From Leguminivora glycinivorella (lineage: Eukaryota; Arthropoda; Insecta; Lepidoptera; Tortricidae): a stretch of DNA of 64,000 nt. The notes under the pieces are model-generated. The model saw only the letters and a program-made list of their open reading frames with translations. It had not been told where the DNA came from and did not search any database. Below, piece after piece: positions 1 through 12,222 of this stretch (position 1 is the first letter of the stretch; every line of letters starts with the position of its first letter). The position numbers and the translations under genes are program-made. Location: the NCBI RefSeq assembly GCF_023078275.1, contig NC_062998.1, forward strand, positions 17,621,916 through 17,685,915, written 5' to 3'.

Positions 1-1534
1 AGGTACGAGAACGCGTGAAAGTATAAAGTTGAAAAAAAAACCTTGATGTCTTGCATAGACGACACGAAATCGCATTTTATGCTCTAGAGCATAAAAGTAA
101 AATTTTCTTCTAAGACTAAGGTAATCGGTGTTAAGCCAAACAGTTCAACAATAATTTTACTGAGCAATAAAATTGTGTAGATGACAAAACTTGTTATACT
201 ATTTTTCATCACATTTGCTGTTTAAAGGTATCATTACGTCTACGTGTACTGAAGCATAATGTACTATTTTATTCCCAAGGGAATAATGGATTTAGTTTTA
301 AAAATTAATAGAATCCGTACAATACTTCAGGCAAAGGATGTTTCAATCTGCCAAGGATTTTTATTGCACAACCAAAATTTGTCTATTAAGCTATAAAAGA
401 TATTATAAGGTATGAAAAATACATTTTATTTATGTTTTACGGGTGCGCCAAAGTTCATATAAAATTGTCATATAGATTATTGGTAGTCCGAAAATGTTTC
501 TCATACAATTTTACATTATAACGGTCATTATTTATAACAATTTTATGTTAATAACTATCGTAACTTCGAATGACTTATGTTCATAATGTCATTCATCATA
601 AATACGTTTTATACGAATGTTTATGTTTATACACTTATTGATCATAACGATTGAGAGTAATATAATTTATCGTTATATTATTGTTAACAGAACAGACATC
701 ACATGTGACAGTCCAGTTAGGTGCGACGACGAGCGTAGCGAGGAGGAGCGTGTTAGGTTGACCGTGAGCGAACCAGAAACGAATTTTTAATGTAAATTGT
801 ATATGTCACTGTAAAAGCTTCAAGCGCGCTTCTATAAATGGCACAAGTTTTTCATAGAACTTCCCCAAAACTTTTTAAATAATTTTATGATTAATGATTT
901 TCTTAAACACAAAATTATGAATGTTATTAAATATTTGTATAGAATTTATGATTAAAAATTTTCGACTAAATGATTATTATGAACAGTGATAGTAGTACTA
1001 TTGATAATAATGAAACAAAATTATGATTATGATTATGAGAAATTATCATTCGGAGCACAAATCGGTATAAACAATAATTTTATAACAAATAATTTTATAT
1101 GAGCCAATATGGACCCATGTTTTACAATTATCTCAGTGCGTTTTGCATTTATTTCGTAAACTTAACTGAGATAAATTGTTATAATTTATAATCTGACAAC
1201 ATGCTCTCTACTCGCGCTTGACCGCGTGCGTACGCGAGGCACCCACCGTTGCCTAGCAACGGAGAGTACAACAAATCAAAATATTGAACTGAATGAAAAA
1301 TAAGTGAAATTTTAGTTCAATCATAAGATTTATCTGCTTTTTTGAACATTGCATTTAATTTATACGCAGTGTTTTCGAGTTTGTTTTCGTTCAAAAAGTG
1401 TTTGTTATCAAAAACAATGCATTTAATATGAATAATCTGATGTAAATCGATACACTACTGGTCGCAACGCCGCCGGTTGAAGGTTTTGCCTTATTACTGT
1501 TTCTTCTGTATTTTTCTCTCAAATGTGATGAAAA

Positions 1535-1665
1535 ACATTGTGTGTAACTCGGGGAGTATGAATATTACTAACTCGAGTCTTTAAATCGCTCCAGTAAGCC
1601 GTCGCGATTTAACTTACTCTCGTTAGTAATATTCAACTTCCTCCCCTTGTTGCACAACACAATGT
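1535..1665. mobile_element. Degenerate hairpin MITE
   Basis: The ends are inverted (acattgtgt... and ...acacaatgt). Inside, aatattactaac is mirrored by gttagtaatatt. The arms are about 45 bp with mismatches and one indel. A short centre reads around ctccagtaagc. No clear target-site duplication was found. Confidence 0.5.
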
Positions 1666-4260
1666 ACTATTATATTTGCTACAATTTATTAGAATTCTGT
1701 ATTTTCTGTCATTAAATTTAGTAAATCACGTAAAATAGGAGTCCATTACGATTCAAAAATGCTCCGTCATGTTTGACTTGGCAGAAAACTAAGCGTCTGA
1801 TACTCTCTGAATGCTCTCTGATCACATGTTGAAAATAAAAATAAAAAGTTAGTTGTCATGTGTCAATTTCGAGGTGTAAATTACCGTGAAAAATATGATT
1901 ATTTTCCTCGCAATCGAAGTGAAAAGCAGAGTGTACAACAAGGGCATAAATGTCCATTTTTACCCTCGTCTACTATTTTGGTTAAAAAATTGCCTCTGGT
2001 AGAAATGGGTCACTTTACGGCGGTTGTACAATCTACTATTTCATGCATATTCATAATGCAGCCGCGATATTATATACCAATCACTGACACGTCGACTGTA
2101 CACGTAGTTATATTATTATATACAAATATCTTGTAGCAAACATCCCGGTCCGACGTAGGCAGCCGATTTATTCTGACGAGCGAAAGGCACGGCGAGTGGG
2201 CGGCCGGCATTTTATCCATGACGTCATCACCACACGAGCTCGTGCCTACGCAATTTTGTCGGTGACGTAGTCTCATTCCCGGAATGATTATTACTAGTTG
2301 AATATTAGATTCAACTTTTTTTACTTTCATTTAGATAGGAGGTAGGCAACTGTTTACGATAACGACACCGTGACAGAGATATTCGCCAACGACGTATAGT
2401 CTATATAAATGACGACCGGTCTAGTTTAGACTAGTGGGGAGTGACTTAGTGACCTTGCAATATATTTTATTTATTTCATGCACATATTTAACACCCCTTT
2501 GCGAAATATGAGTAGCGTCGCCCGTTAGTCCACCTAGCCACTAGCCAGCCACCTACATTGTAAATTACATATCTAAGGATTTATCTTCGTTCTCATGGGA
2601 TGGCTTTTGTGTGGCGAATTGGCGATCGACTCGCAACTCTTGCGTATAAAATAATTAATTATGAAGTCTAAGTGCAAGTAGAATGCCTGTCATCCCATGT
2701 TTAAGTTTCTTTTAGTTGATGCTGCGACTAGCAGAAATGTTCTATTCCCGGTAGATTGTAGGTGCATGGCGAATTTATCAATGAATTCATTCTTAATTTC
2801 TCTATGCACTTTTGCAGCTGATAGTACATTTGTGGGTAAAAAAAACCTTCAGCTTGACACTGAAACTATATACAGCCATAGGTTGATTGCGACACACTAA
2901 TACGCACCACACGCGTTACTCTTGAACCGGCTTTAACACATTAATGTAAATACTAGGCAATTGGAGACCGAAATAGAAGGCGGTTGCTGGCCAGCGCGCT
3001 GCATAAGTAAAGCGGGACGCGGAGCTCCGCACGGCCCGCGCCCGCGCCGCGCCGCCCTGTCCCGCGCCATTAGCCGGCACGCCAACTAGGCCGCCCGGCT
3101 TCCTGCCTGCAATCGATGACACCGACCTACTCGCCGACATACGCTGCATTATCCTAATATTGCCATGAACGACATTAACTACCAATTCGTGGAATCATGT
3201 TTTTCCTTGTTCACTTAATAACGAGAGAAACCCATTACGTTGGATATTCCCAATCGCAACTTAAGTCGCGTGACTAGTACGGCTACTGAGCACGAATGCT
3301 TCTAACGTCAGCAGTTGAGCTAAGAATGAAATAGGTGTTTCAAGGCAAATGGTTTTAATAAAAACGCTTGGAACGTTTTACCGTGCATTGAAAGTAGGTC
3401 ACAGAATTTCGGGCAAGGTTGGCGCTTGCAGCAGCGCGCAGTGGCCCCAGCGCCTGGCTTGGCGCGGCGTTTGCGTGCCCTGCTTCGCTTGCATCCGCTT
3501 TGCAACGTTTGTATTCACTAATCGCACAAGGTCGCGAAGCTAATTCAATAGCCTTCCATGTAGGTACGTGAACGAAGCGGGTTCTGTCGATCGAGAAATA
3601 AATGCTATGGCAACATGACACGAATATTAAAAATTGACTGGGACATAAATTGGCTACATGTCACTATATACTGTATTCATGCACAAGTTCATTGCATCAT
3701 TAGTTATTGTTACTACATTGTACGTATGGCGAGATATCTACACTACACGATTAACAATACAGACAGCATATTTCTGTTTTTTTCACACTTCATTAAAATT
3801 TATGGCACGAAAAAATAAATTTACACATAAAGGCCCAACAATTAGCGATTTTACCTGATATCGCTATCTTCCAGAAAACGTATAAATGTAACTGTATCTG
3901 GTCCATAAATCGTGGGACATTGCGCATAGCAGGACAGGAAGGGAGTGGCACTATTCTACTTATTTATACCCACATCAGTACAATACTCCGATTGTCAGTG
4001 GGTACCAGGAGGCAATGAATTGACCTATTTACTAGAGCGCGAGCGCGATCAGTCGGCCAAAGTGCTCTTCTATTCGTGCATGCGCGGGTACGTGACGTGA
4101 CTGCAGCCTCCAAATGCTTACGTGCACGAATATGTACTAACTGCTTCTACCCTTAATCCTAACATATACATAATATACAAGTACACTTCATGCGGAGTTT
4201 CTTTAACTAGTACCTTTGGTGAACCTGTGTATTTTGGTTGACATAACATTTAACTTAACG

Positions 4261-4321
4261 AAAATTTTATCCTTATGGTGCAAAATGCACCCAGCATTTT
4301 GCACCATAAGGATAAAATTTT
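4261..4321. repeat. Perfect 28 bp hairpin
   Basis: The arms 4261-4288 and 4294-4321 are exact reverse complements (start aaaattttatccttatggtg) separated by a 5-base loop. The sequence ggtgcaaaatgcacc inside the left half is itself palindromic. It could be the core of a MITE or a fold-back insertion; a microRNA precursor is less likely because the loop is so small. Confidence 0.75.
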
Positions 4322-4429
4322 GTTTTTCGTCTGCTCCCGATATTTTTCCCTCCTCCCTAAACTAAAAATGTTGGTATCACATGAAAGCTTATTATTAGTA
4401 ACGTATTATATTAATTAATATAATTATAA

Positions 4430-4625
4430 TCGGCGGGGCCCGTAACTTTCATGCCGATTACATCAATTTGACGTCACGCTACTTAAAGGATGATTCAAAT
4501 TGTTCTTTATTCAATGTAATCGTTTACAAAAGACTTCAAAAGTAAGCTATTCATACGTGGAATAATTAATACCTACTCGATACGTGAAACGAAAAGGAAA
4601 CAATTTGTTTTATTTTTCATAATTT
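4430..4625. mobile_element. Degenerate fragment of hAT-type MITE (family of 59286-59974)
   Basis: The segment shares, in order, the terminal region (catgccgattacatcaa, ttgacgtcacgct), the ttcaaattgtt region, tacgtggaataattaatacc and gtgaaacg with the left half of the intact element at 59286. It is diverged and its right end is gone, so this is an old copy. Confidence 0.6.
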
Positions 4626-5068
4626 ATTGAAATATGGCAACAAAACTATTTAATAAAATGTATGTATAAAAAAATAAACAAATAATTTACTTTTTAAGTG
4701 TCAAGTAGGTACTTATTAATTGTTTCACATATGAATAGATTAGTTTTGAAGGACAACCGGACTCGAGACGCACTTTTCTGTGACGTTTAAGCTAACGAGT
4801 AACGTATTTTAAAACGTCAAAAACGTAGGTAGAGGTTCTGGTATCTACATGATATGACGTACGGTAAATAAATGAGCACGTTTGGATTTGTCACTTTACT
4901 ATATTTTATACTAAGTACGTATCGAGTGTATCGAGTCGAGATGCATATTTATGTTGTACCTACTTAACTGCTGGGCAGGTGGAACTTTCCAAGCATTGTA
5001 AACTAGCGGATCATTAAAAAACCTGCCGCTCCCGCGTAGTTTCAATGGAATCCCGAGTCCATTGTACC

Positions 5069-5297
5069 TAGGGCTGCCATCCGTCCGGGTTTCCCCGGAT
5101 TTGTCCTAGTTTGGAGGCCGTCCGGGGGCCGTCCGGGCGGGGTGTCAAGAAGTGTCCGGGGAAAACCCGGACACTTTTCATGTTAATACTTAAATCATTT
5201 TTTCGGACTCGTCCGGGGGAAAAATGGGATTTACGCCAAATGTCCGGGTTTTTTAAATCTTGGTCCGGATTTGGCGAAATTCGAGATGGCAGCCCTA
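5069..5297. mobile_element. hAT-type MITE with perfect 8 bp target duplication
   Basis: The ends are inverted (TAGGGCTGCCATC / GATGGCAGCCCTA) and flanked on both sides by attgtacc (5061-5068 and 5298-5305). The interior is rich in tccggg and cccgga motifs. The 8 bp duplication and TAGGG ends point to the hAT superfamily. It has no transposase. The 94-residue frame across it is not a gene. Confidence 0.85.
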
Positions 5298-6612
5298 ATT
5301 GTACCTATATAGTTGCTATTTTGGTATTGGTACTCTTAACGTCACTACACTACACTGTACTCGAACTCGTATATTTTATCAGTCGCCGTAGGTAGTCTAT
5401 TGTTTTTCAACTACAAAGTGGACGCATAATGAATTCCGACCAAAGGGCATTGTCCTGCCGTGGCGCGATATCCCGTCTGGCCATACTGACTTTTGATAAG
5501 CTTGTATCTACTCTGAATTCTCTTACAAGGTAAACTAGATTCGTGTAGTGTCTTACAGCCAAATCTTATCATTTTAACGTAGGTCTTATTTTAGGTACTC
5601 GTACTTTTCGAGCTATTAAAAATAAGTATATTTTTGAACTTTACACCGGGTACCTATGTCATCTGCATTCATACATAAATATCTAACTAGAGATTTACTA
5701 TGGCATAAAGCAGTTTCATCCTGAAGATGCTGTTGGGTTGGGTTGAATTGAATTGTACAGCCAAAAGGACACCTTCATTGAATTGCAGTTTTGTTTGAAG
5801 CGAGCCAGGTAATAGGACGGACTACCACTTTTTTACAAGAAAGTATAATACCAACCTTACAATACGACATACGACACATTCGTTTTATAAAATTATACGA
5901 TACTATAGTAAATGAAAGCATAGGTACGTCGTGTAAATAGAATGAGGGTCAACGCAGTACCTATAACTTGTAAGCTTATTGCTAGCGTCGATAATCTGAT
6001 TTGCGCAGCGCCAACATGGATGAGCAGTAGAGCGCGCCGAACTTTCGCAACCCGAGATACCAACTAAATCACTGGCTCGGCTACATTGTTTCCACGAGTC
6101 ACCGCTCCTCGCATCGCGCACTCGACGTTGCCCGATAAATATGTAGCGTGTATGCGCAACCGACACCTCGCATCCACGATCCCTACCATTCCTGCGTAAC
6201 GTTAACGCCCGCGGCATCGGCGGCCGATTTCAAATTCTGCAAGTAATAAGTACCATACGGCCTTATACATTTTGCGATGTTGCGAACGGTCGAAAACATA
6301 ACTACTACTGGCAAATAAAATAAAGCAAGAAAATTAAACACTTAAAACAGTTTGTGGTTTATTGCAAGGAACAATGCAAAATCTAATAATTGTAATTCAG
6401 TGTTATCGAGTCAAAGTCACTCGGTGACTTTCACTGGCATTTAAAGCGTCCAAGTTTCGCCATCAAATAGCAATTGTGCAACCGCTGTCACTTTTACATA
6501 ACGCGATGGCAAACGGCCGCTGCACGCTGGTGACGGCGCGGCGTTTGCACTCCGCCACACTCCGCTCCGGCAGAATCTGATATGTTCGGTCTACTTTTAG
6601 TTTTGAGATTTA

Positions 6613-6745
6613 GGGTCGGTTGTGCCAAATGTGTTACAGTTAAAGCGTCCTCATATTTTTATTGTATAGCAATTTTTATATTTTATGCTGTTTGGTGTTA
6701 ATACTAATTACTGTTGTTATTTGTATGTGGTTGATGCAACTGGGC
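6613..6745. mobile_element. Diverged MITE related to 7895-8021
   Basis: The ends gggtcggttgtgcc and ggttgatgcaactgggc correspond to the ends of the better-kept copy at 7895-8021, with mismatches. Flanks are too worn to show a target duplication. Confidence 0.45.
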
Positions 6746-7894
6746 TTCAGAATTATGACAGTTACTGTCAGTATTAAAGGTAATAAGGGTGTCACGACAT
6801 CAAAAGTTTTTACTTTCGTGATTATATTCACCTATAGTACGAAATCGTAATGAGGATTACAATTGCCTCACGCATGAAACATTTCCTTTTGACTACTGCG
6901 ACTAGTAGAAGGTACTCTGGTGTACAGTCCACAACTCGCACGAAATCACGTAAAAGTGAAAGTATGATGTGATCAACGGCCGCTCGTGAGTTGCGGGCGC
7001 GCCTGCGTCACCACCAACGGTGCGGGAAACCGACCACTCCGGCACCAGCACCGCTATAATATCGCCAACTTCAGATTGCCTACTAAGAGAAAACAAGCAT
7101 CTCAATTTGGTTCGGTCAGCGTATAGTACAAAAAGTATATTATTTTTGTATTAAAGATTCTTTAACAAAATCAAAGTACAACCTGGTCGTCCATACTGAG
7201 GGTCCATAATGCCGCTAGTATTTATCAAGTACTTATCTATTTAGGTAATTAACACGTTCTTTTATCACCTTTTCGTCACTTAGTTCAGACTTTGACGATT
7301 TTCTCAATAGAGGTTAATGGTTTGTTTGAAATAGATTGTTAAATGGTTGCTTTAAACAGACAAATTGGGGTTAAAGAGATTGCTCGTTAGTTTATCAAGC
7401 GTGCCCGAATTGGCGTCGCCAAGTTCGTCAAAACAGAAAGAGGAAGACACAACAAGTAAAAGAATATTACAAATGTTAATACCCACTCCACCACACGTCA
7501 CAATACTCACAATGACGAACAATGCAACTTGTCCTCGACGCTCGCGCTCAATTGTATCGTGTCAATCACGCAACCAACGCCTAGAAGAAGGAAGCTCACG
7601 AACGTAAACGCAGCCAATGTCAATACACGAAGTACCGAGCGCGCTTGACCGCGTAGGTGACCGCGATTCTTGCAACGTTTATCTATTCGTATGACCAACA
7701 TACATGTGGCTCATACTTCCTGTTTTAGATCATATTGATACCATTACAGTTTCTTATGTCCTTAAAATGTACGTACATATTTAGAAAACCGGTCATTCTA
7801 ACCTTTACAATGCACATTACATATGATACGACTACTATATATGAATTACCAGTCATGCGGAAAAAAATACTGATGCGGATAATTACGATACTTA

Positions 7895-8021
7895 GGGCCG
7901 GTTGCATCAAACCCTCTGTCACCGTTAAAGAATTCGTTAAATTTTATTGTATGGGAAGTTCCATAGACGTCTCCTGCGTGACGATGATGTGTCTGTCAAA
8001 TGTGGTTGATGCAACTGGCCC
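7895..8021. mobile_element. Short MITE with TTA target duplication (Harbinger-like)
   Basis: The ends are GGGCCGGTTGCATCAA and TTGATGCAACTGGCCC (one mismatch). TTA flanks both sides (7892-7894 and 8022-8024), as expected for PIF/Harbinger-type insertions. It is 127 bp and non-coding. Confidence 0.7.
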
Positions 8022-8522
8022 TTAGCTTAACAACTTTACATTGAACTTTTGTCTTTGCGGCGCATATAAATAATTCACGGTAAATCCTTTTTTTTTCTGA
8101 GGAACTTGATACTTAATTAATTATCCTATCGGTGGAATTTTTGCAAATGGCAAATGACCAACAAATATTCCATGATATAGAGTAATCAGCGCACTCGTCG
8201 TAGAGGTTTAATATTGCGAGGGCATATATTCGTAGGTGTTGAGATCGTGACCCAGTCGGTCCCGCTCTACTTCTGGCAAGCCCGGTCATGACGTCACAAC
8301 CACCCAACAACGGGCCGACCGAAGGTCGTCCGTATTGATCTCTCGTCCACACCCACTGTGCTGCAGTATATGCTCCTCATAGTTATTGTTCTAAGGATTT
8401 ATTTACAGAAGTAAATGTAATTTATCATCAATATTATCATCAATGGCACAATATTTGTATATTATCCGTACGTCCCTTTTTTGTATAAATTTAAATGTAT
8501 ATTTATTTGTGTTTGTCCCCAG

Positions 8523-8692
8523 GCGCCTATCGAGCTAAAGAAAAGACTTGATGAAATAAGACTGCTAGAGTCCCGCAAATCTGCAAGACTCGCTGATGTG
8601 GACACTGACTTCGCCAGACTGGCAGACATGGCCAGTGGTGACCGCCGTCGTGCCTCCGCCACCATCGAAGTGCCTGCTCATCATATGCAAGG
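8523..8692 (+). CDS. Glut4EF: Glut4EF exon: charged N-terminal segment
   Basis: The exon follows a pyrimidine-rich acceptor (tccccag, AG at 8521-8522) and ends at GG|gtgagt. It is read in phase 0 and gives 56 codons plus two bases of a split glycine codon. The product starts APIELKKRLDEIRLLESRK, which is strongly charged and probably helical, and continues to IEVPAHHMQG. There is no credible ATG in frame: the only upstream in-frame ATG (8481) lies in intron-like sequence before the acceptor. The first coding exon is therefore elsewhere. Confidence 0.85.
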
Positions 8693-11439
8693 GTGAGTGA
8701 GCCTGTACACTACAGAATCTTTGGAACTACAGTAAAAAAAATCTCGATAATCCTGCACTTAGATAGCTCTCTTTCTCAAGGTTTAACGGGGTAATAAATA
8801 CCGAGCAAGCACTTTCTACCCGTAGAATGATCCAGGTGGCATAATTAACAAAATAACGCCTATTTCACCTTGTGCTACTGGCTTACCTCGCCGCTAGTTG
8901 CGAGGAAGGTCGTGGCATTTCTAATGCATTCGACAACATGCAAAACCTCGACAATATCTAAGATGCTATTAACACGAAACCTTCTAACGTTTTTATGTAA
9001 TAAATGAATCACTGATGGATATCACCATATGAACTTTATATTTACGTTATACATTGTTTAAAGATGTTAGTTTAATCGGTCTGGTAGTCTGATGAAAACC
9101 CTTTTCTTCTAGGTAACGTTCAACTAGGTAGTCCTAATCTAACGTGCCGTCTTGTATTGAGCTGTGTTTACTTGTCGGTAAGTGTGGATTGGATAGCATA
9201 CAAATGTGCAGCGATGGAGTAAGGACAAGCGCGGCGAGTGTTGCGAAATTTTCGCCAAGCACGTTAGAAACTGGATGGAAGTGTTAGCGCGGTGTACGGG
9301 CGTGTCCTTGTCACACTTGCCTACATTCTGCGGCCGACTGCCGCCTCCTGCGCCGCGTACTCCCCTGCCTTCATGCCAGAGAGAGACAGAAAATACTACT
9401 TTGTTGACAACTATTATCAATTGCGTAGGCGACAAGACCAATGAGACACCCATAAGTGATATCATTTAATTGTTAACCATAGCCATGGATATATAATAGA
9501 GAAAAATCGATTACAAATAGGCACAGTCAAAAGTATTTTCATTGACTTCATTGTACACTTTCTTACAAAAGATTTTGAAGCGCATCGGCATCAAACCGGA
9601 ACAGACGACGTCAAATAGTGTTGAAGTCGCTGCGACGTGACAGTAGCTACACCGCAGTTTCACTTTTTATCGTGAGCGCAGTGAGAGGCGAGACCTCCAG
9701 TCGCGGTTCAAATTTCGCAACGAGCACCGTAACAAACAGGCACAGGCCTAATCTACACAGATATCGCTCCACTCAGCACACCCCTCCCTGTCGACCGGTA
9801 CAACCTGAGCCTGAAAGTAGACTTCAATCATGCTGTGAATACGATTCCGGTATAGGCACCCCTACTCGTACTTTAAGTAGTTTACATTTATTAAATGTAG
9901 GTAGAACATAATGTATTTGACGACGACAGTCTCATATAATGTAGAGTTTTATTTCATAGTGCTAAATTTAAAATTATAGAAGGTCGGGTATAGCACTTCC
10001 ACTTGATATTACCGTAAAAGCCAGTGGTTGGTATTTAGTGTGAAGGCAGTGATTACGGAAAACTTGTTCGTATGACCTCTCTATAAGTTCACTATACTAC
10101 TTAATAAAATATAAAGATAAAAAGAATATTACATACAAAGGTTTGCTACATTCTCCGACACTGAATTTAAGAAAGTTTGTCGAAATAAGAGATTCTATTT
10201 GTGATAGAAACTAAATTGGTGATTACCCGACTGGCCAAGCCGTATGAAAGAGAAAGTTTTTTAACAGAAGATATTTTTTTATATGAGTGCTCCATAGCGA
10301 TTGTCAGTTAAACTTTTACATTTCGAAGATCTATTTGAGAAGTGATCTTGATTAGTGACAGATAAAACAATACGTAACATACGTATGTTGAATGCCACGA
10401 TTTGATATAACTAATTCAAAGATGGCGGCGGTTTCGGTTGGCACTTGGCGTGGCCTTCGTGTGACACGGTGACCTAGTTTCGAAATGGAACGCCACACTA
10501 GCGCAACTCGCAGCACCTAACCTACAGTACGTTACTGCACCGCCGCCGCTCGTCCTCGACGTCGTCGGTTCCCCCTTATACAATAATACATTCACATATA
10601 CCCAAACTACATTCCTCTACGACTGGAACTTTAAAAAAAATTAAACTTACTCTATCAAAATTTGGAGATAGTTCCTATTAATGAGTGCCAAAAATGAAAG
10701 AAAATTGCATTCAATTACAAGCACAAGGGAAATGCAAAAATAAAGAATTGATACTCTATGCTCATTTGTTTAATACTTGCTTATCACATCGGCTGGTTAT
10801 TATATATGTAAATACAAAGTTGGTACGTACGGAAAACTGAAATCATATACGTATTTACAATGTCATCGAGCGCGGACCATGCAGAAACAAATGGTTGCGT
10901 CGGACCGATACTCGGACATTTCTGTACAGCTTCGCTCTATGGTCAAAGCAATTTTGTCTTAGTCCCGTATAAAATAAATTTAGGTGCATGCATTGAAATG
11001 CGTATACTTTTCATATACCTAATGTACGTTAGGTATATGTAGAGACAGAGAATAAAGCCGTCATTCAGGTCACACGGAAACTTTTAACACACTTTCAGTA
11101 ACAAAAAAGGCCGGTCGACGTCAACTGTCAATGCTAATGAAGGATTTTGAGTGTCACGGGCGGCATCGGCAGCGGGCGCGAGCGGCGACGGCGCGCGGGC
11201 GCGGGTCCACCGCATTCCGCATGGTTTTGCGCAACAAGCAAAGAGAAGGCGCTTGCGGACGGAGTGGGGCGCACTTTCTCGTTCAGTACACGTTTACTTT
11301 CGTTGGTGCTACAGAGACCCGTTATCTCAGTTGGCAGGTGCACTTGGCGGTTATCTTGTATGCCACTATATTCTTCAACGGAAATCTATGACGGATACTA
11401 TATTAAATAATAGCACTACAATTATGTCAAGAGCTCAAC

Positions 11440-11712
11440 GAGGGTGCGGTGTGCTGATGACGGGAGGACTTACGGAACTAACTTGTTCCGTTTATTGTCC
11501 TTTGAGTCGTCGGCAACCCGAACCCTCCTTGGAACTTGTACACTCCTTTTTGCTGTGTACTTAACACAGCAAAAGGGAATGTACAAGTTTCTAATGGGGT
11601 GGCAACGCGCATGTGACACTGTTTGAGTTGCAGGCGTCCATAGGTTACGGTGACCGCTTTACATCAGGCGGGCCGTATACTTGTTTGCCACCGACGTAGT
11701 ATAAAAAAAAAA
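11440..11712 (+). mobile_element. Lepidopteran retroposon 3' region with poly(A)
   Basis: The stretch ends gccaccgacgtagtat followed by a run of A. The module around gcaacgcgcatgtgacac ... caggcgtccatag ... caggcgggccgtat resembles a repeat tail common in lepidopteran genomes. It contains a near-perfect hairpin (11533-11590). The poly(A) end implies RNA-mediated insertion on the + strand. A related module lies inside the arms of the inverted repeat at 39929-41738. Confidence 0.6.
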
Positions 11713-12088
11713 ATGTCAACTCTAAGAATTAATCAATTTTCTACTGTTACCTGCGGGATAGACAACTAGCGAATCATTACGAGTAGAAGATTATTGAATA
11801 TCCAGTTTAAAATATAGTGATTAGGATACAAAACAATATCGTAGGTACCAGAGGTAACGTGTTTGTCTTTACCGTCTAACTAACCCCTAAAAGTCAAACA
11901 CGACGGTCACCTTCGCCTTCAAAATTAATCGCCTTCACTTCTTCAGCCAGGTTGTATAAAAAGAAGCAGAGGACAAACTCGTTATTTTTCATAGTAAATC
12001 CTTCTCAGTCGGACACCAGTAAAAACCATTGATGTCACTTCAGAGACACCATTTATGTTTATACACTTGAAAAAAAATAGGTCAAATA

Positions 12089-12222
12089 TACTCTGTCAAC
12101 CAAGTCTGTCAGTAAATAAGAACAAAGAAAACTATATGCATCCTTTTCTTTAGGGTGCTAGAGAAAAGGATGCCTATAGTTTTCTTAGTTCTTATTTACT
12201 GACAGACTTGTTTGACAGAATA
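12089..12222. mobile_element. Hairpin MITE, about 60 bp arms
   Basis: Near-perfect inverted arms run from ctctgtcaaccaagtctg and end gacagacttgtttgacag, with the motifs tcagtaaataagaac and gttcttatttactga mirrored. A short loop lies around 12150-12158. No protein is encoded. Confidence 0.7.

Larger units (their letters stand above)
1..8522. other. AT-rich upstream or 5' intron sequence of Glut4EF
   Basis: No coding exon can be supported here. The stretch is AT-rich with CpG-rich patches (about 2990-3130, 3420-3500, 6520-6570) and the small mobile elements listed separately. The short reading frames have no splice support or recognisable protein family. Missing 5' exons or promoters of the downstream gene could lie here unseen. 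Confidence 0.6.

Noticed and set aside
9139..9469. Overlapping frames of 87 (+) and 108 (-) residues
   Set aside because: Opposite-strand overlap in a GC-rich intronic patch, no recognised domain and no splice sites consistent with Glut4EF phases.
11151..11564. 137-residue + frame, plus two other frames over the same GC-rich patch
   Set aside because: Several overlapping frames in a GC-rich stretch that runs into a retroposon; no domain, splice or start support.
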